From Bromus sterilis (taxonomy: Eukaryota; Streptophyta; Magnoliopsida; Poales; Poaceae): a stretch of DNA of 64,000 nucleotides. Of this stretch, positions 22,601 through 34,560 are shown piece after piece (within the stretch, counting starts at the first letter, position 1; each line of letters begins with the position of its first letter). The notes under the pieces are model-generated. The model did no database searches. It had not been told where the DNA came from and was given only the letters and a program-made list of their open reading frames with translations. Location: contig OX465599.1 in NCBI GenBank assembly GCA_950022295.1, positions 276,789,501 to 276,853,500 on the forward strand, in the 5' to 3' direction. Made by a program: the position numbers and the translations under genes.

Positions 22601-23961
22601 ACGAAGGATGGAAGGTCTAGGCTATCCCGCCCCGACGCTCTGTTCCATTCGAGTCACCTAGGACCCGAGTTTCGGGTATTGTGTCTCTTGACGAGCATGC
22701 CTAACCGCGTGTGGGATACTATGGGGTCCCCTCTTCTTACCTACCTAGCTTCAAACATTTCTAGTGGTGGCCCAAGCTGATTTTACCATTTGAAAACCGT
22801 GTGTGTGTCTGTCGGGTAGCTCCTGGCAGATTTTTTTTAAACAACCCGGACCAGCGGGGACATGGTTTCCTTGTTGGTCCAACCTGGTCGGCTGAGGACC
22901 CGGACTCATGTGAGAATTCACCGGTTATCCAAACCCGAGTCATACGGTAGAGACCAGATCGAGAGAGCGGCCGGCTCCTGAGCTGGATGTCGACTCACAG
23001 GGGGCCACCCGGATTTGTTCGTTGTTAGTTAGAGGGACATGTCGTTTCGGATCTCTCGGAACTAAATCATAAAATGGTTGCCTGTGATGGGTAGCAACTG
23101 AGAGAGATGGGCGTGCGTGCGGAGCCTTGTAATGGGCAGTTGGTACACCCCTGAAGGGTTAAATCTCTTCGAGAAGCAGTGTCCACGGTTATGGACGACT
23201 TGAGACCTACTCCTTGTTCATAGACAACAACAACTGAGATAATCTTAATATAACTTGATCAATGTGTGTGTGCCTTGACTGCTTCTTCTTCGTCGGGATG
23301 CGAAGAGGAGGACAAGGATAGGATAGGTGTTATGCTTGCGTAAGTAGTTGATGGCAAGACTTGTTGGAGGCGATTCCTCATCGAATGCTTGGCTTCTTAT
23401 CTTACTCTCTAGATCGTTATACACTTCATAAATGCTAGTGCGGCAGCAACCTCACCACTTCCCCCATCCTTACCGTAAAAAAATAGTTGTCCTAGAATGA
23501 CAAGTGATGAAGTCCTTGCTGGGTCAGTTGACCACTACAGTTGGATGTTGAGTACTTTTGTACTCATGATACTACAACCAAACTCTTTTCAGGGTTCTTG
23601 ATCGACAACAGGTTGGTGATCGATGTTTCACGTGGAGACTCGACGGCGACTAGTTAGGCGGATCCCGGCGGAGGGCCTGGACCCGTGTGGTTATGGGGAT
23701 CGATGTTTTTCTCTTTGCCACTAGGCATTTGATTGTAGTTTGTACTCAGACATGTATCTTCCGCTGTTATATTGTATTAAGGCAGATGTATGCCGCTTGT
23801 ATGAGATGTTGTATCTTTGTATCTGTAATGTTGTGATATCATGTTGGAAATCCGGGGCATATGACTTCGTCATATGTCGCGGTGGGACCGATATGTGCTT
23901 CATCCCCGGATCTGGATGGAAACATCTAGATCTGGAACAGTACCGCATATCGGGCCTTACA
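19644..23961 (+). mobile_element. Solo LTR-like unit 1 (4,318 bp), TSD AAGTT
   Basis: It begins TGTAACATCCCAGATTTC and ends CGGGCCTTACA, giving inverted TGTAA/TTACA tips, and is flanked by a perfect 5-bp duplication AAGTT (19,639-19,643 and 23,962-23,966). It splits the gag of element D. A TATA box (CTATATAAAG) lies near 20,098-20,107, followed by a GC-rich stretch to about 20,830 and a long AT-rich remainder. No protein motif, primer site or polypurine tract is visible. LTR-like tips with a 5-bp duplication and no internal coding region fit a solo LTR, perhaps of a large non-coding (LARD-type) element. Orientation is taken from the TATA box. A second copy, shorter by 465 bp, is at 48,058. 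Confidence 0.82.
20098..20107 (+). promoter_or_regulatory. TATA box of solo LTR unit 1
   Basis: CTATATAAAG about 455 bp inside the unit, followed by a CT-rich start region (ACTCTCCCACCCCTCTCTAG). The second copy has CTATTTATAG at 48,633-48,642 in the equivalent place. Confidence 0.5.
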
Positions 23962-23966
23962 AAGTT

Positions 23967-24038
23967 TGACCCATCAGTTTTCAGTTTGTCTTTCTCTAGG
24001 AACGATCCTAAGTTGAACGAGGGGCGTGGTGTTGCCAT
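23967..24038 (-). pseudogene. Element D gag start
   Basis: The minus strand opens MATPRPSFNLGSFLEKDKLK and continues for six more residues to the inserted solo LTR; the matching continuation is on the other side of the insertion at 19,638. The M is about 950 bp from the primer site. Confidence 0.8.
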
Positions 24039-24988
24039 CTACAAAGTTGATTCACAAGGATACATATTTAGATTTTTGTTCGTAATGTGGAGTTTTCAAT
24101 TTAATCTTCAAAATTCTGGAAAAGCTCCCACTTAGATAAACACCTCTCAATTTAACTAAGTGATTACACAATCCCAGACCCCATACCTCCCCCGATCGTC
24201 ACGGCCATCAGTATGCGACCCAGGTAGGCCTCTAAGCCAATCACATCAGGTATATGACTCATGCTCGATCTTTCGATCTACTGTGTTCCAGGCCCGCATC
24301 TACGTACGTCAAGCCTACCAATCGAACCTTGATGTTACTTGTTCAACAAGGCCATATCTTCATATGCTAGGCTTGCCGAACCCAACCTCATGCGAACGCC
24401 ATTTAATATGTGTGACACCCGGTATGTACGGAATGTCGGCCATATGGGAGAACCTTCCAGGCGGTGCCCACCAAGGGAGAACACAATGTTGGTATTGTGA
24501 GAGATGGTCCTATTTGTGCTACCTTCGTTATATCTAGCATACTAGCATAAACAGGAAGTAAAACTGTAAATCATACAAACTATGATCCCCCTTCATGCAA
24601 AGAAAAGTCAAACGCCTTTCTACTTTAGCTTGTGCAAGTTTTACATGGCTGCTAGGGGTTTCGAGAGAGAGAATCGTTTCTATCATGCGAAAAACATGCC
24701 ACAACACCGTCTCCCATCCGTCTCTATTACACCCCTATCGGGGCCCTCCGTTGCAAACATCTTTGCATCGCTAATGCAGAGAGACAGACACCCCCAGCCA
24801 CTTTATATGGTACAAGCCATATGTCAAGCGTGGAACCAGTCTCACGTAAAGGCGTAAGGTAGGTCGGGGGCCGCTTCATCAAACATCATTGCAACGCTAA
24901 ATGAGTACACGTGGGAGGGTAACGAATGAAGATTAGATGCCCACATCCTAGATGTGTTCTACCCGTACAATACATCTACGCATAGCTA
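24039..24988 (-). other. Element D untranslated leader
   Basis: About 950 bp between gag and the primer site. I see no conserved ORF; the plus-strand ORFs here are chance readings. A long leader is usual for Angela/BARE-type elements, where it holds dimerisation and packaging signals. Confidence 0.6.
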
Positions 24989-25001
24989 GCTCATGATACC
25001 A
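24989..25001 (-). other. Primer binding site of element D (tRNA-Met type)
   Basis: TGGTATCATGAGC on the minus strand, next to the LTR, is a variant of the TGGTATCAGAGC site used by Copia elements. Confidence 0.75.
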
Positions 25002-25002
25002 C

Positions 25003-26706
25003 TATTGGGATACGGGTCAAAAAACACAAATTTTCCATACCTACGGTACCCGAACCCAAGATCTATGCTATGGCGATGTAAAGTAATGGAGGGAATCGGT
25101 GTTCATGCCTTTGAAGACCTAAAGAAGGAAACGTTCTTGCGAACGTGGCTGGCGTAGACTCGGAACTACGACCTCCCTATCATGTATTAGACCACCGGCG
25201 AGGATGACTCCCGGTTGACCTCCAACGATGAAGTAGAACCACAGGTGTAGTGCCTCGAAGAGATTATGCACGTATGGTACAATCGATGTCCTCCCGGGCC
25301 CCGAACCAGGCGAGCAGCGGAAGAAATACGGATTCGGATCCCGATTCCAGCAGAGCAACGGCCTGCCTTATGGTTGAGAACTCCAGTCCAGGTGCAGACT
25401 CCAAACAAGGGGAGTCCACTTCCAGGAAGGAGAAGGAGAGAGAGAGGAATAATTGTGTGTTGGAAAAAGGGCTGTACCCCTCCTTATATAGGCCAAGGGG
25501 GGTGCCATCCTCCTCCCCTCCCCCATGTGGGACTAAACTCCCAAGGGGGGGAGTGCGCCGGCCTAGGGGGGGATGGGCCCCACCCTTGGCGCCAAGCCCA
25601 AGGGGGGAAACCCCCTCCTCCCCTAATGGCCCCCATAGGCCCATATAGCCTTTTTCAAAAAAAAATTTAATTTTTTTAATCTGTTTAAATATTTAATTCA
25701 GATAATTAAATAATAAAACATTATTAAAACAAAATAAACTTTATTTTGAACCATTCAAAATGTCCGGAACAACTTCCGTCCTCCTCCGGAACTATTCCGG
25801 TGATTTCTCCTATTTCATCGATTGATCCCGAAACTGTCCTATGCATCGATTGCCCTTAAGTGTAACAACCTAACGGTCCGGGAAACAACAGACATGGTCG
25901 AGACTCTTCTCATTGACCAATGACTAGTCAGTTGGACCTGGTTACAATCCTTGACAGCCCCTGCGCTTCCATCGAATGAACTTCAATCGCTTTTGGAAAC
26001 CGTTAACGATACGACGTAATCCCTTTGTGCTGCGGTACTTTGTTTGTCCGAGGTTCGATCGTCGGTATCCCACATACCATGTTCACATCTCGTTCACAAC
26101 AAACAAGTTTACTCGTCCGTGCCTATTGCATCTCCCGTGACCTAGTCACCTGCTTGCAAGCTATTGATGCAATATCATCGAGTGGGCCAGAGTACCTGTC
26201 CTGTTACAAGGACTGACAAATCCCGCTCTGATATATTAACATACTCATCAACCATCTATTTCAGAATACCCAAAGTGCACCGTTATAGCCAGCATATTTC
26301 AGTCAGGCGGTGGGATATAAATCAAAGTCTCCTCATAGATGACAATTGCGTATGATCATTACAGTCTAAGGACTAATCCATATGTTACAAAGTCATCGCA
26401 ACGCTGAACTATGTGACTCGATCACATTGCAATACTTTAGGTGGGTGTATGTCCATCACATCATTCCCCTAATGACATGACCTCATTGTCAATGGACTTA
26501 AGTGTCGCCATGATCAGGAAAGCTTGATCAATCAATTTCCCAATGAGATAGTTTACCCGAGTTAAACTACGGACCTATGTTTTATACTACACCTGTATTG
26601 GTATTTCCAAGTAATACAGTTATAGCACAGTATAAAACGTATTATGAACAAAATGAATATGTGCCAAATATCTTTATTAATTTGTCTCTAGGGCACATAT
26701 CCAATA
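25003..26706 (-). mobile_element. 5' LTR of element D (1,704 bp)
   Basis: Both ends have TA where TG and CA are expected: the plus-strand start TATTGGGATACGGG and the end CATATCCAATA. The 3' LTR keeps CAACA, so the 5' LTR tip change is a later mutation. TATA box at 25,482-25,491 (minus). It interrupts element C, which resumes with GGTCA at 26,707. Confidence 0.85.
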
Positions 26707-28317
26707 GGTCATCCCAAAAGTAGTGCCTCAAATCATGGAAGAACTTCTTCCTTTGATGAAATGTTAAACATGGAGGCAAATACTTTGCAACGATAAAATT
26801 AGCATAATCTTCAAACCAAGGATCGGAGAGAGATTGTACTTTTACAACGACAAGTTTTTCGTCTGGAAAACTGTCGTTGACTGGGATGGGATCATGCGGT
26901 ATGTCTTCCATTCTTGAAAGATTGTCCGCCACTCGATTGTCTGCTCCTTTTCTATCAACAATCTGTAAATCAAATTCTTGAAGGAGTACCCACCTGATGA
27001 GTCTTGGTTTGGCATCCTTCTTCACGATAAGGTACTTAAGAGCAGCATGGTCAGTATGGATAATAACTTTTGAATCTACAATGGCCTAAACTTATCACAA
27101 GCAAACACCACTGCCAAGAATTCCTTCTAAGTAGTAGCATAATTCTTTCGAGCACTATCAAGGGTTTTTCTAGCATAATGTATAACATTCAATTTCTTAT
27201 CAACCCTTTGTCCTAAAACATCTCCAACAGCAAAATCACTAGCATCACACATAATTTCAAAGGGAAATTTCCAATCAGGTGGGTGTACTATAGGAGCGGT
27301 TATTAAAGCTTTCTTAAGAACTTCGAAAGCCTCCTTACAATCTTCATCAAATACAAAAGGAACATCCTTCTGGAGAAGATTAGTGAGGGGTCTCGAAGCC
27401 TTAGAAAAGACTTTAATAAATCTTCTATAGAAACCAGCATGACCGAGAAAACTACGAATACCTTTAATGTCCCTTGGATAGGGCATCCTTTCGATGGCTT
27501 CAATATTCGCCTTGTCCACTTCAATTCCCCTCTCGGAAATCTTGTGACCAAGAACGATCCCTTCGTTAACCATGAAGTTGCACTTTCCCCAGTTTAGAAC
27601 TAAATTTGTATCCTCGCATCTCTGCAAATCTTTATTAAGATTGTGGAGACAGTGGTCAAAGGAAGTTCCATAGACGGAGAAATCGTCCATGAAGACTTCC
27701 ACAATCTCCTCACAGAAACCATGAAAAATAGCAGACATGCCTCTCTGAAAAGTAGCAGGTGCATTGCATAAACCAAAAGGCATACGTCTGTAAGCATAAG
27801 TACCATAGGCACATGTGAAAGTGGTCTTCTCTTGATCGGCAGTGTTAACATGAATTTGAGAGAAGCTAGAGTACCCATCAAGATAGCAAAAGTGGATGTT
27901 TTTAGACAACCTCTCAAGAATCTAATCGATAAAGGGCAGCAGGTAGTGGTCCTTCCTGGTTGCCTTATTCAACTTCCTGTAATCAATACACATTCTATAT
28001 CCAATAACAACTCTTTGAGGTATCAATTCATTTTTATCATTAGGAACAACAGTCATACCTCCTTTCTTAGGAACATAGTGGACTGGACTTACCCACCTAC
28101 TATCAGCTATAGGATAGATGATACATGCGGCTAGAAGCTTGAGAATCTCTGTCCTAACCATGTCCTTCATCTTTGGGTTCATCCGTCGTTGATGATCAAC
28201 AACTGGCTTAGCATCGGGCTCGAGATTGATAGTGTGTTGGAAAATCGATGGACTAATCCCCTTAAGGTCATCAAGGGTATAGCCTAGGGCACCACGGTGT
28301 CTGCGAAGTGTTTCCAA
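26707..28317 (-). pseudogene. Element C reverse transcriptase and RNase H
   Basis: Minus-strand RT landmarks: WVSPVHYVPKKGGMTVVPN, the Athila-type NELIPQRV and MCIDYRKLNKATRKDHYLLP, then YLDGYSSFSQIHV, YRRMPFGLCNAPATFQRGM and the catalytic EVFMDDFSVYG (the Athila form of YVDD). RNase H reads FEIMCDASDFAVGDVLGQR, then a stop near 27,126, and the frame resumes with WVLLQEFDLQIVDRKGADNRVADNLSR. The integrase begins HDLRHYFWDD and is cut by element D. Breaks at about 27,909, 27,126 and 27,040 make it inactive. It is the only copy of Athila-type pol in the window. Confidence 0.92.
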
Positions 28318-29239
28318 TCATCGCTCCTCTTCAAATCCTGAAAGGTTAGCATTGATAATAACAGGATATATTTTCTTTTCATCTAAATAAGCGTACTTGA
28401 GCGCATCGGGAAGAGGTTTGAGGTCAAACACCGGGTCTTCTTTTGGTTGTGCTAGGATCCCTAAAGGTTCAACCGGAAGGTTGTGCTTCAGGATGGCAAC
28501 TTGTCTTGTAAATATTTCGTCTAACTCATTTCTCTCCTGCATATGCATATCATTCTCGTGGTCTTCCATATATTGCTTCAAAGGATCATTAGGAGGAATA
28601 GCAATAGAAGCAATATCTTCAATAATTTTATCATCACTAGGTAAATTAGCACCACGAGGCTGCTTGGAGAACTTAGAAAAGTTAAATTCATATGGCTCAC
28701 CATTGAATTCAACAGAAACTTTACCTTTTTGCAATCTATTATAGCACCACAAGTGTTGAAGAAAGGTCTACCAAAGATAATAGGGCAAAAACTATCTTGC
28801 ACTGAAGCAAGTACTAGAAAGTCGGTAGGATACTTTATATTTCCACATAGGACTTCAACATCTCTCACAATTCCAATGGGAGAGATAGTTTCTTTATTTG
28901 CTAGATAAATAGTAACATCAATCTCCTCAAGTTCACATGGTGAAATATCACCCATGATCTCCTGATAGAGGAATAAGGAATAGCGCTAGAACTAGATCCC
29001 AAATCGCATAGCCCGTAATAACTGTGATCTCCTATTTTTACAGATACAACTGGTGTACCTGAAATTAGGCTTTTATTCTTGGCTGTGAAAATGTTAGTTG
29101 AACCAGCACAAAAATTTATAATGGAATCTGAAACATCATTAGTAACTAAATCTTTAACCACCGCAACTTGAGGATCGACCTTGATCAGGTCCTCAGGTTC
29201 ATCAGTTCGTCTCCCACTTTTATTTATTATGCTTGTCAC
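28318..29239 (-). pseudogene. Element C aspartic protease and linker
   Basis: The protease-like fold shows VVSVKIGDHSYYGLCDLGSSSSAIP (here CDLGS for the catalytic motif) and, after a frame change near 28,950, the equivalent of ILGRPF in CPIIFGRPFFNTC. The following acidic linker with DDKIIEDIASI leads to RT. A stop/frame change near 28,750 separates it from the linker. Confidence 0.8.
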
Positions 29240-29248
29240 AAAAGAGTG

Positions 29249-30076
29249 CTATCTCATCCTTGTAGGAAAAGGGGGATTTTCATAAAAAACTGCATGCATA
29301 ATAGGGTCAGCAACATTTATATCAACAGGTAATTCTTTAAAGGGTTTATCATACTGATCCTTCTCCTCCTTAGAAGAGTCAATGTGAGAGGCAAAGTTCT
29401 TACAAAAATCAATCATAAGCTGGGAATCAAGACCAATCTTAGAACAAAAGGTATTAAAATAATCAGTTTTTACATAGCTCTCAATGTAATCATGCTCATA
29501 ATTTACAGCGGGTTCAATACCTTTATCAATTTCCCAGTCTTCGGTGTTCTTCTGGATCCTCTCAATGATATCCAACTTTTCTTCAACGCTTCTTGTTTGG
29601 AATACCCCGCTAGAGGAGGCATCCAACATCTCCTTATCCTGAAGAGAAAGTCTGGCATAAAAATTTGTAAGTATAATATCTTTGGGGAGTTCATGAATAA
29701 CACATTTGAACATTAGGGCCTTCAGTCTCCCCCAAGCTTGAGCGATGCTCTCTCCGTCACAAGACCAAAAGTTATAGGTGTAGTTCCTGTCTCGATGAAT
29801 TTCATGAAAAGGATAAAATTTTGTATAAAAGAGAGACATAAGCTCTTGCCAACTAAGTAGATGTGAGTTATCGAGGAGCTTATACCAATCTGAAGCTTTA
29901 TCTATAAGTGATATAGAGAATAATTTCTTCATGACGAACTCCATTGACACACCTGCAAGCTTAAATAATGAACATAATTGTGATAAATATAGCAAGTGTT
30001 CACCTGGATGTCTATCTCCTGCATAACGATTAGCTAAGACATAATTGATAATACCAGATGGTATTTTGTAAGGCAC
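29249..30076 (-). pseudogene. gag: Element C gag (275-residue open part)
   Basis: It shows the Athila gag core: HPGEHLLYLSQLCSLFKLAG, KLFSISLIDKASDWYKLL, SWQELMSLFYTKFYP and ESIAQAWGRLKALMFKC. The open part begins at MPYKIPSG but related proteins have 30 or so residues before it, and a matching stretch in another frame (30,077-30,170) suggests a frameshift at the start. It stays open to 29,249, where the protease region starts after a stop. Confidence 0.85.
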
Positions 30077-30236
30077 AATTTCAGGGGGGTGGGAGTGACC
30101 ACCACAGTTGTGGGGCGTTTCCCCATAATCAGCAAACCAAGAGTAGAGGTGTCCATAGGGACAAAAAGTAACAACAGCAAAAAAACAGAAATATAAAGAA
30201 CTTCCTTACCAGCTTCACTTACTAATAGCGCTACGC

Positions 30237-30254
30237 TCCCCGACAACGGCGCCA
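30237..30254 (-). other. Primer binding site of element C (tRNA-Asp type)
   Basis: TGGCGCCGTTGTCGGGGA on the minus strand, 12 bases from the LTR. It differs at one or two positions from those of B and F. Confidence 0.85.
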
Positions 30255-30266
30255 GAAAACAGTACT

Positions 30267-31109
30267 TGATGACCCTCAACTGTAGGGGATCGTTTGTAGC
30301 GTTTTCAATAAATAAGAGTGTCGAACCCAACGAGGAGAAGAATGTATTGGTAAGTGACTTTGGCAAAGAAATAGCTGCAGGAACTGAAAGATAGCTTTTT
30401 AGGGGTTTTTCGATATAGGCAACAAAAAGGTAAAAGAAAGCAAAGTGAAAGGCATTGAGGAGTAACAAGTGTCCCAATCCTTTTGAGCAAAGGATAGGCC
30501 TAGCAACTGAACTTATAAAGGCTAAGACGTTCTTGAGGACACATGGGAGGAATAATCACGTGCTTTCGCCATATTCCGCATCAGTACTATATACTGAGTT
30601 GATAAGTGTTGAGTGGGTGGATCTATGCTAGTACACCCTCTAGACTAAGACAAGTGCACTCTTATGATTAAACATCTTGCAAGCATCCGCAAATACAAGA
30701 TATTAATTAAGGAAAAAGCCTAACCATAGCAATATGATCGATGATCCATTGTTCCCTTGTGCAAAAGCGTGTGAACTGCGGTTCAGGTTTCTGTCACTTC
30801 GGCAACCCACCGTAAGCATTCTTTATACACATTGCATTCCCCTAGGTCCTTAATAAGACGAAGTGTTGATTGTTCGACTCACACAACACCACTAGGAAAA
30901 TAACAACACAACTTATATATCAAACAACACATATTACTTCAACATCATATGACTACTAACAACTAGACTTCTCCCATGTCCTCAAGAACTAAAGTAACTA
31001 CTCACAAGACATAAAAGAGATCATGATCAGTGGGGATGAATAGATGATAAACAATCTGGACACAATGATAGTTCTCCAACAAAACTTAATAGCATTTGTC
31101 ACACGACAG
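30267..31109 (-). mobile_element. 5' LTR of element C, part 1 (cut by element B)
   Basis: On the plus strand it begins TGATGACCCTCAACTGTAG. It stops at 31,109 where element B begins and continues at 52,491. The joined LTR is about 1,507 bp. The last five bases GACAG are the target site copy of element B. Confidence 0.8.
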
Positions 31110-32406
31110 TGATGGCAAGAGAGTGTTAATACTCTTCAAGCCTCGTTGGTTACCCCAAGTGCAGGGTGAGATATAGTGCAGCGGCAAGTTTTCCCTTGGC
31201 AAAGATACCAAGGTTTGTCTCCCGTAGGACTCCGAAGGATACAAGAAGGTGGTAAAGTGAACAATGGCGCCGAGGTTGCTAGCTTCACCTGGACCTGCAG
31301 ACAGATACAAATAACTTTGCTCCCAACGAGTACAGAGGAGTTGTCAATTCCTCCGGCCTTGTTGTTTACAAAGGATCAACGCAAGAGATAAAAGTGGAAC
31401 TAAAAGTAAAGACTAAAAGTAAACTAAGGGTGTAAACAATGATGTGAAGATGGACCGGGATCCCGTGATTTTCACTAGTGATGTCTCTCTCCCAAAAGAC
31501 GATAAAAGTGCTAGCGAGGTAAACAAATCACAGCTGGGCAATTGACAGAATTATGAAGGCACCGCAATGCTAACTATGCTACAAAGAAAGGAAGGGCTCA
31601 AAAGCAATGGGCAGTACGCCAAGGTAAGTAGACCGAAATCCAACTGCATCTACTACGAATCATCAACCTTGAGATATCTATCCAGAACATCTCGCTGGTA
31701 TTAAGTTGCGAATCCCACCCAAAGTGTAAACTCAAAGCAACAGACAACTGCATTAAAAGAACTTTGCGTAAAGTAAACAATCCTTGCACCCGTGGGTACA
31801 AGCACCGTTGTTTTATCCCTGGTGGCAACAACACATCCCCTAGTCTCATGTTTCTGTCACTCAAGCTAGACATCAGGGGGCTGAACCCACAATCAAGCAT
31901 AACGCTCCCTCTTGGAGTTGCAAGCAAACTACTTGGCCAAAGAAAAATACTGCAACGGAGAACATGCAAGAATTTACTCAAGAACAAAATATAAAAGAGA
32001 AGAACCAAATATATTACTCATCACAATCTGAACATAGTCTCATAATCCATCAGATCCCAGCAAACTCAGCATAGCAAAAGCAGAAATTACAAAAGTGCCT
32101 CGATCATGTGAGGCAGCTCACGAGGTCTCGAAAGTGGAAGCACAAAGAGGAGAGAAGTACATCACATAGCTACTGGTCACGGACCCATGGTCCAAGGGGG
32201 ACTACTCACGGTACATCCGGGAGGCGTGCATGGCTATGGATGGTCTCCCGGAGGGGGTTCCTCCTCCCGGCAGGGTGCCGGGGCAGCTTCTCCAGGCAGC
32301 CCCGATCTTGAAACGGCGGCGGCGGCGGCGGTACAGAGGCGAGTTCGCGGAAAAGAGATCGATATTAGGGGTTTCCACCCCGAGGGATAAATATAGGCGG
32401 AGGGGG
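31110..32406 (-). mobile_element. Element B 3' LTR, part 1
   Basis: Plus-strand start TGATGGCAAGAGAGTG. It ends in GGGGG, the target duplication of element E, and continues at 41,542. The equivalent uninterrupted place in the other LTR is at about 52,126-52,140. Confidence 0.85.
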
Positions 32407-32844
32407 TGACGAGGGGGTGACCCCACGACTCCTACGGATGAGCCTACCTGGTGTCCATGAAGGCGGAAGGCCCATGAAGATACGGCCCCGGCCCACTGGA
32501 TGGCACCGACGTAGAAGTCATCGACTCACAAGGAAGGTGCGAAGACCTGCCGTAAGGAGCAAGCTAGGGTTAGGAAAGTTTACCTGTACACGTAGATGAA
32601 TTCCCCGAGACCTAGCCCGGTATATAAGGGCTAGGAGGGGCGACGCCAAAGACATCCAATCTCACCTATAACCCTAGCCCTGAGCGCTCCAGCTTTGGCT
32701 TCCTCTGTAATCGCATCTCCCTAATCAATAATATCGAGCAGGAGCAAGCCTTCCTGTTTGCCGACGAGCTATCGTCCAACCTTCGCCTCTCATGACTAAC
32801 CCAGGGTCCCTGACCATGGGATTTGTCGGGGTTGATCCCCGTCA
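32407..32844 (+). mobile_element. 5' LTR of element E (438 bp)
   Basis: Bounded by TGACGAGG and CCCCGTCA. TATATAAG at 32,621-32,628 is the TATA box. The primer site follows two bases after the end. Confidence 0.95.
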
Positions 32845-33295
32845 ATTGGCGCCGTCTGTGGGAACTACGCAGGTTGGGATCACGATCTCGGCGGTCCCGT
32901 CTTCAGCAAGCCACAACTCAAGGGCAAGAACCAGACCTAGCCCACTCGAAGGATTCAAGATCATGGCGGACATCTTCGCCACCCCATCAAGACCACTCGA
33001 GCTGCAGTCATGCCAGGACCGATACTACGGTAACGGCCAAGTGCAGCGCCAGCGTCGAAGGAGTCGACGACCCAGAAGAACGGCGAGGGGCCTTTACAAA
33101 GGAATCCCACTCGACAAACTGCGACGCGCAGCGGAGGACTTGCAACTCTTCTGACAACCCACCACCGCCCGGGCACCCGCCGCACATCAAGACGTTGACT
33201 ACGAGATCGAATCTAGCGATCAGCTGAACGACCGCCAAGGCAGAAGGAATCGACGACCCAAAAGGCGCACATGGGATAACTACGGCGGAACCCCA
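32845..33295 (+). other. Element E leader
   Basis: About 450 bp between LTR and the first gag-related ATG. It contains a repeated TCGACGACCCARAAG motif (about 33,062 and 33,251). No conserved ORF is seen. Confidence 0.6.
32847..32864 (+). other. Primer binding site of element E
   Basis: TGGCGCCGTCTGTGGGAA, two bases after the LTR. It shares the TGGCGCCGT core with the tRNA-Asp-type sites of B, C and F but differs afterwards; the tRNA is not certain. Confidence 0.7.
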
Positions 33296-33890
33296 ATGAA
33301 CGAGCCACATCACGCAGTCGCGCAACCGGCGACCATCCGACGACACGCCGTCGCACGGTCATCCGCCGCCAACCAAGACAGCGACTCCGAGACACCTGTC
33401 GGCGAGTACTACGACCCAGATCGAAGGCCGGATGAATTCGCCAACCTCATCAAGAACCAAGACATGAGTCGAGGAATCGAAACCGATCCTCGCTTCCACG
33501 AACACCCGGAGGATCACGAACAGATCTTCAGAATCTCAATAAGGAAGAGGCCCGCCGGATCTAGCAAACTCACGGTCAGAGAGCAGCTAGCAGGACCCTG
33601 CACGATCCACAGCTTCGAGGATGACTGGGGACGCATAAGATCAGGTCACACTTTGAGAGACTGCCGTCTGTTCAATGAACTAGCCGATGACCTCAAAAAG
33701 GAGAAGCAGAAAGAAGACAGACACAACCAACAACTCGAGCAATCGCCGACCTCAAACCCGGAAGGACGACACAGCCCGTCGCAAGCACATGTACTCATGA
33801 TCCAAGAAGGAAGGGTACCACAAGTACAACGCGACGCCCAAACCCTGCAGGTCAGAGCAGCTGAGAGCATAAGCATAGTCGAAGTCTACC
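33296..33890 (+). pseudogene. Element E gag remnant with capsid deleted
   Basis: The open frame begins MNEPHHAVAQPATIRRHAV and includes an acidic, proline-rich N-part with RRPDEFANLIKNQDMS. The next recognisable piece is the zinc-finger-like GPCTIHSFEDDWGRIRSGHT...CRLF (C-x2-H...H...C), with only about 65 residues between. Element A has about 230 residues here, including the SWIESYDLA and WFKNLP capsid core, which is absent from E. The reading frame stays open through the joint and into protease. A large in-frame deletion in gag is the simplest reading. Confidence 0.7.
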
Positions 33891-34560
33891 AGCTACATGG
33901 AACGGAGACCAGCATCACGTTCTCACAGGACGACCATCCACCCGCAGTCCCAAGACCGGGGCATGCACCCCTAGTGCTCGATGCACAAATTGGAGGATAC
34001 GACATGGATCGGGTCTTCATGGACGGAGGCAGCAGCATGAACATCATCTTCGCCAGCACCCTGCAAAAGATGTTGATCCCACGATTAGTATGGAGAAAAT
34101 CAAGCACCGAGTTGCATGGGGTAGTCCTAGGAGAAGCAGCCACATCACTCGGAGCCGTCGAACTCGAAGTCGTCTTTGGAAACCGACGTAACTCCGCAAA
34201 GCACGTCCTCGAGTTCGAGGTACTCGACTGGAAATCGCACTATCACGCCATACTGGGGCGGCCAGCATTCGCGCAATTCATGGTGGTCCCACACTACGCC
34301 TACCTCATGCTCAAGATGCCAGGATCATCAGGAATCCTCACGATCAACGGAAGCTTCATCAAATCAGATCAATGTGATCGTGACTTCCACAGAATCTCCG
34401 ACACATTCGGAGCCAAACAAGAACTCAGAGAAATAGCCATGGTGACGGACAAGAGTACCTTCCCATTGGTGAACCGAAGCGAATCCAGGGAGTACGGACG
34501 CGACTTCAGCATCGACGGTGACACAGTCACTCACCAAGTACACCCGACGGACCCAGATAA
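33891..34560 (+). pseudogene. Element E aspartic protease and linker
   Basis: It reads FSQDDHPPAVPRPGHAPLV, IGGYDMDRVFMDGGSSMNI with the DGGS catalytic motif, and HYHAILGRPAFAQFM at the C-terminus. This part is open, in frame with the gag remnant and the start of RT. Confidence 0.87.

Larger units (their letters stand above)
14275..26706 (-). mobile_element. Element D: Angela/BARE-type Ty1/Copia retrotransposon, split by a 4.3-kb solo LTR
   Basis: The minus-strand order is 5' LTR, tRNA-Met primer site, leader, gag, protease, integrase, RT, RNase H, polypurine tract and 3' LTR, the Copia order. The LTR tip TGTTGGATATGTGCCCTAGAG resembles that of Angela/BARE. Frameshifts and stops occur in gag, integrase and RT. 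The 3' LTR lacks about 290 bp at its end, and the adjoining host element also lacks sequence, so no target duplication can be seen on that side. Without the nested unit the element would be about 8.1 kb. Confidence 0.9.
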
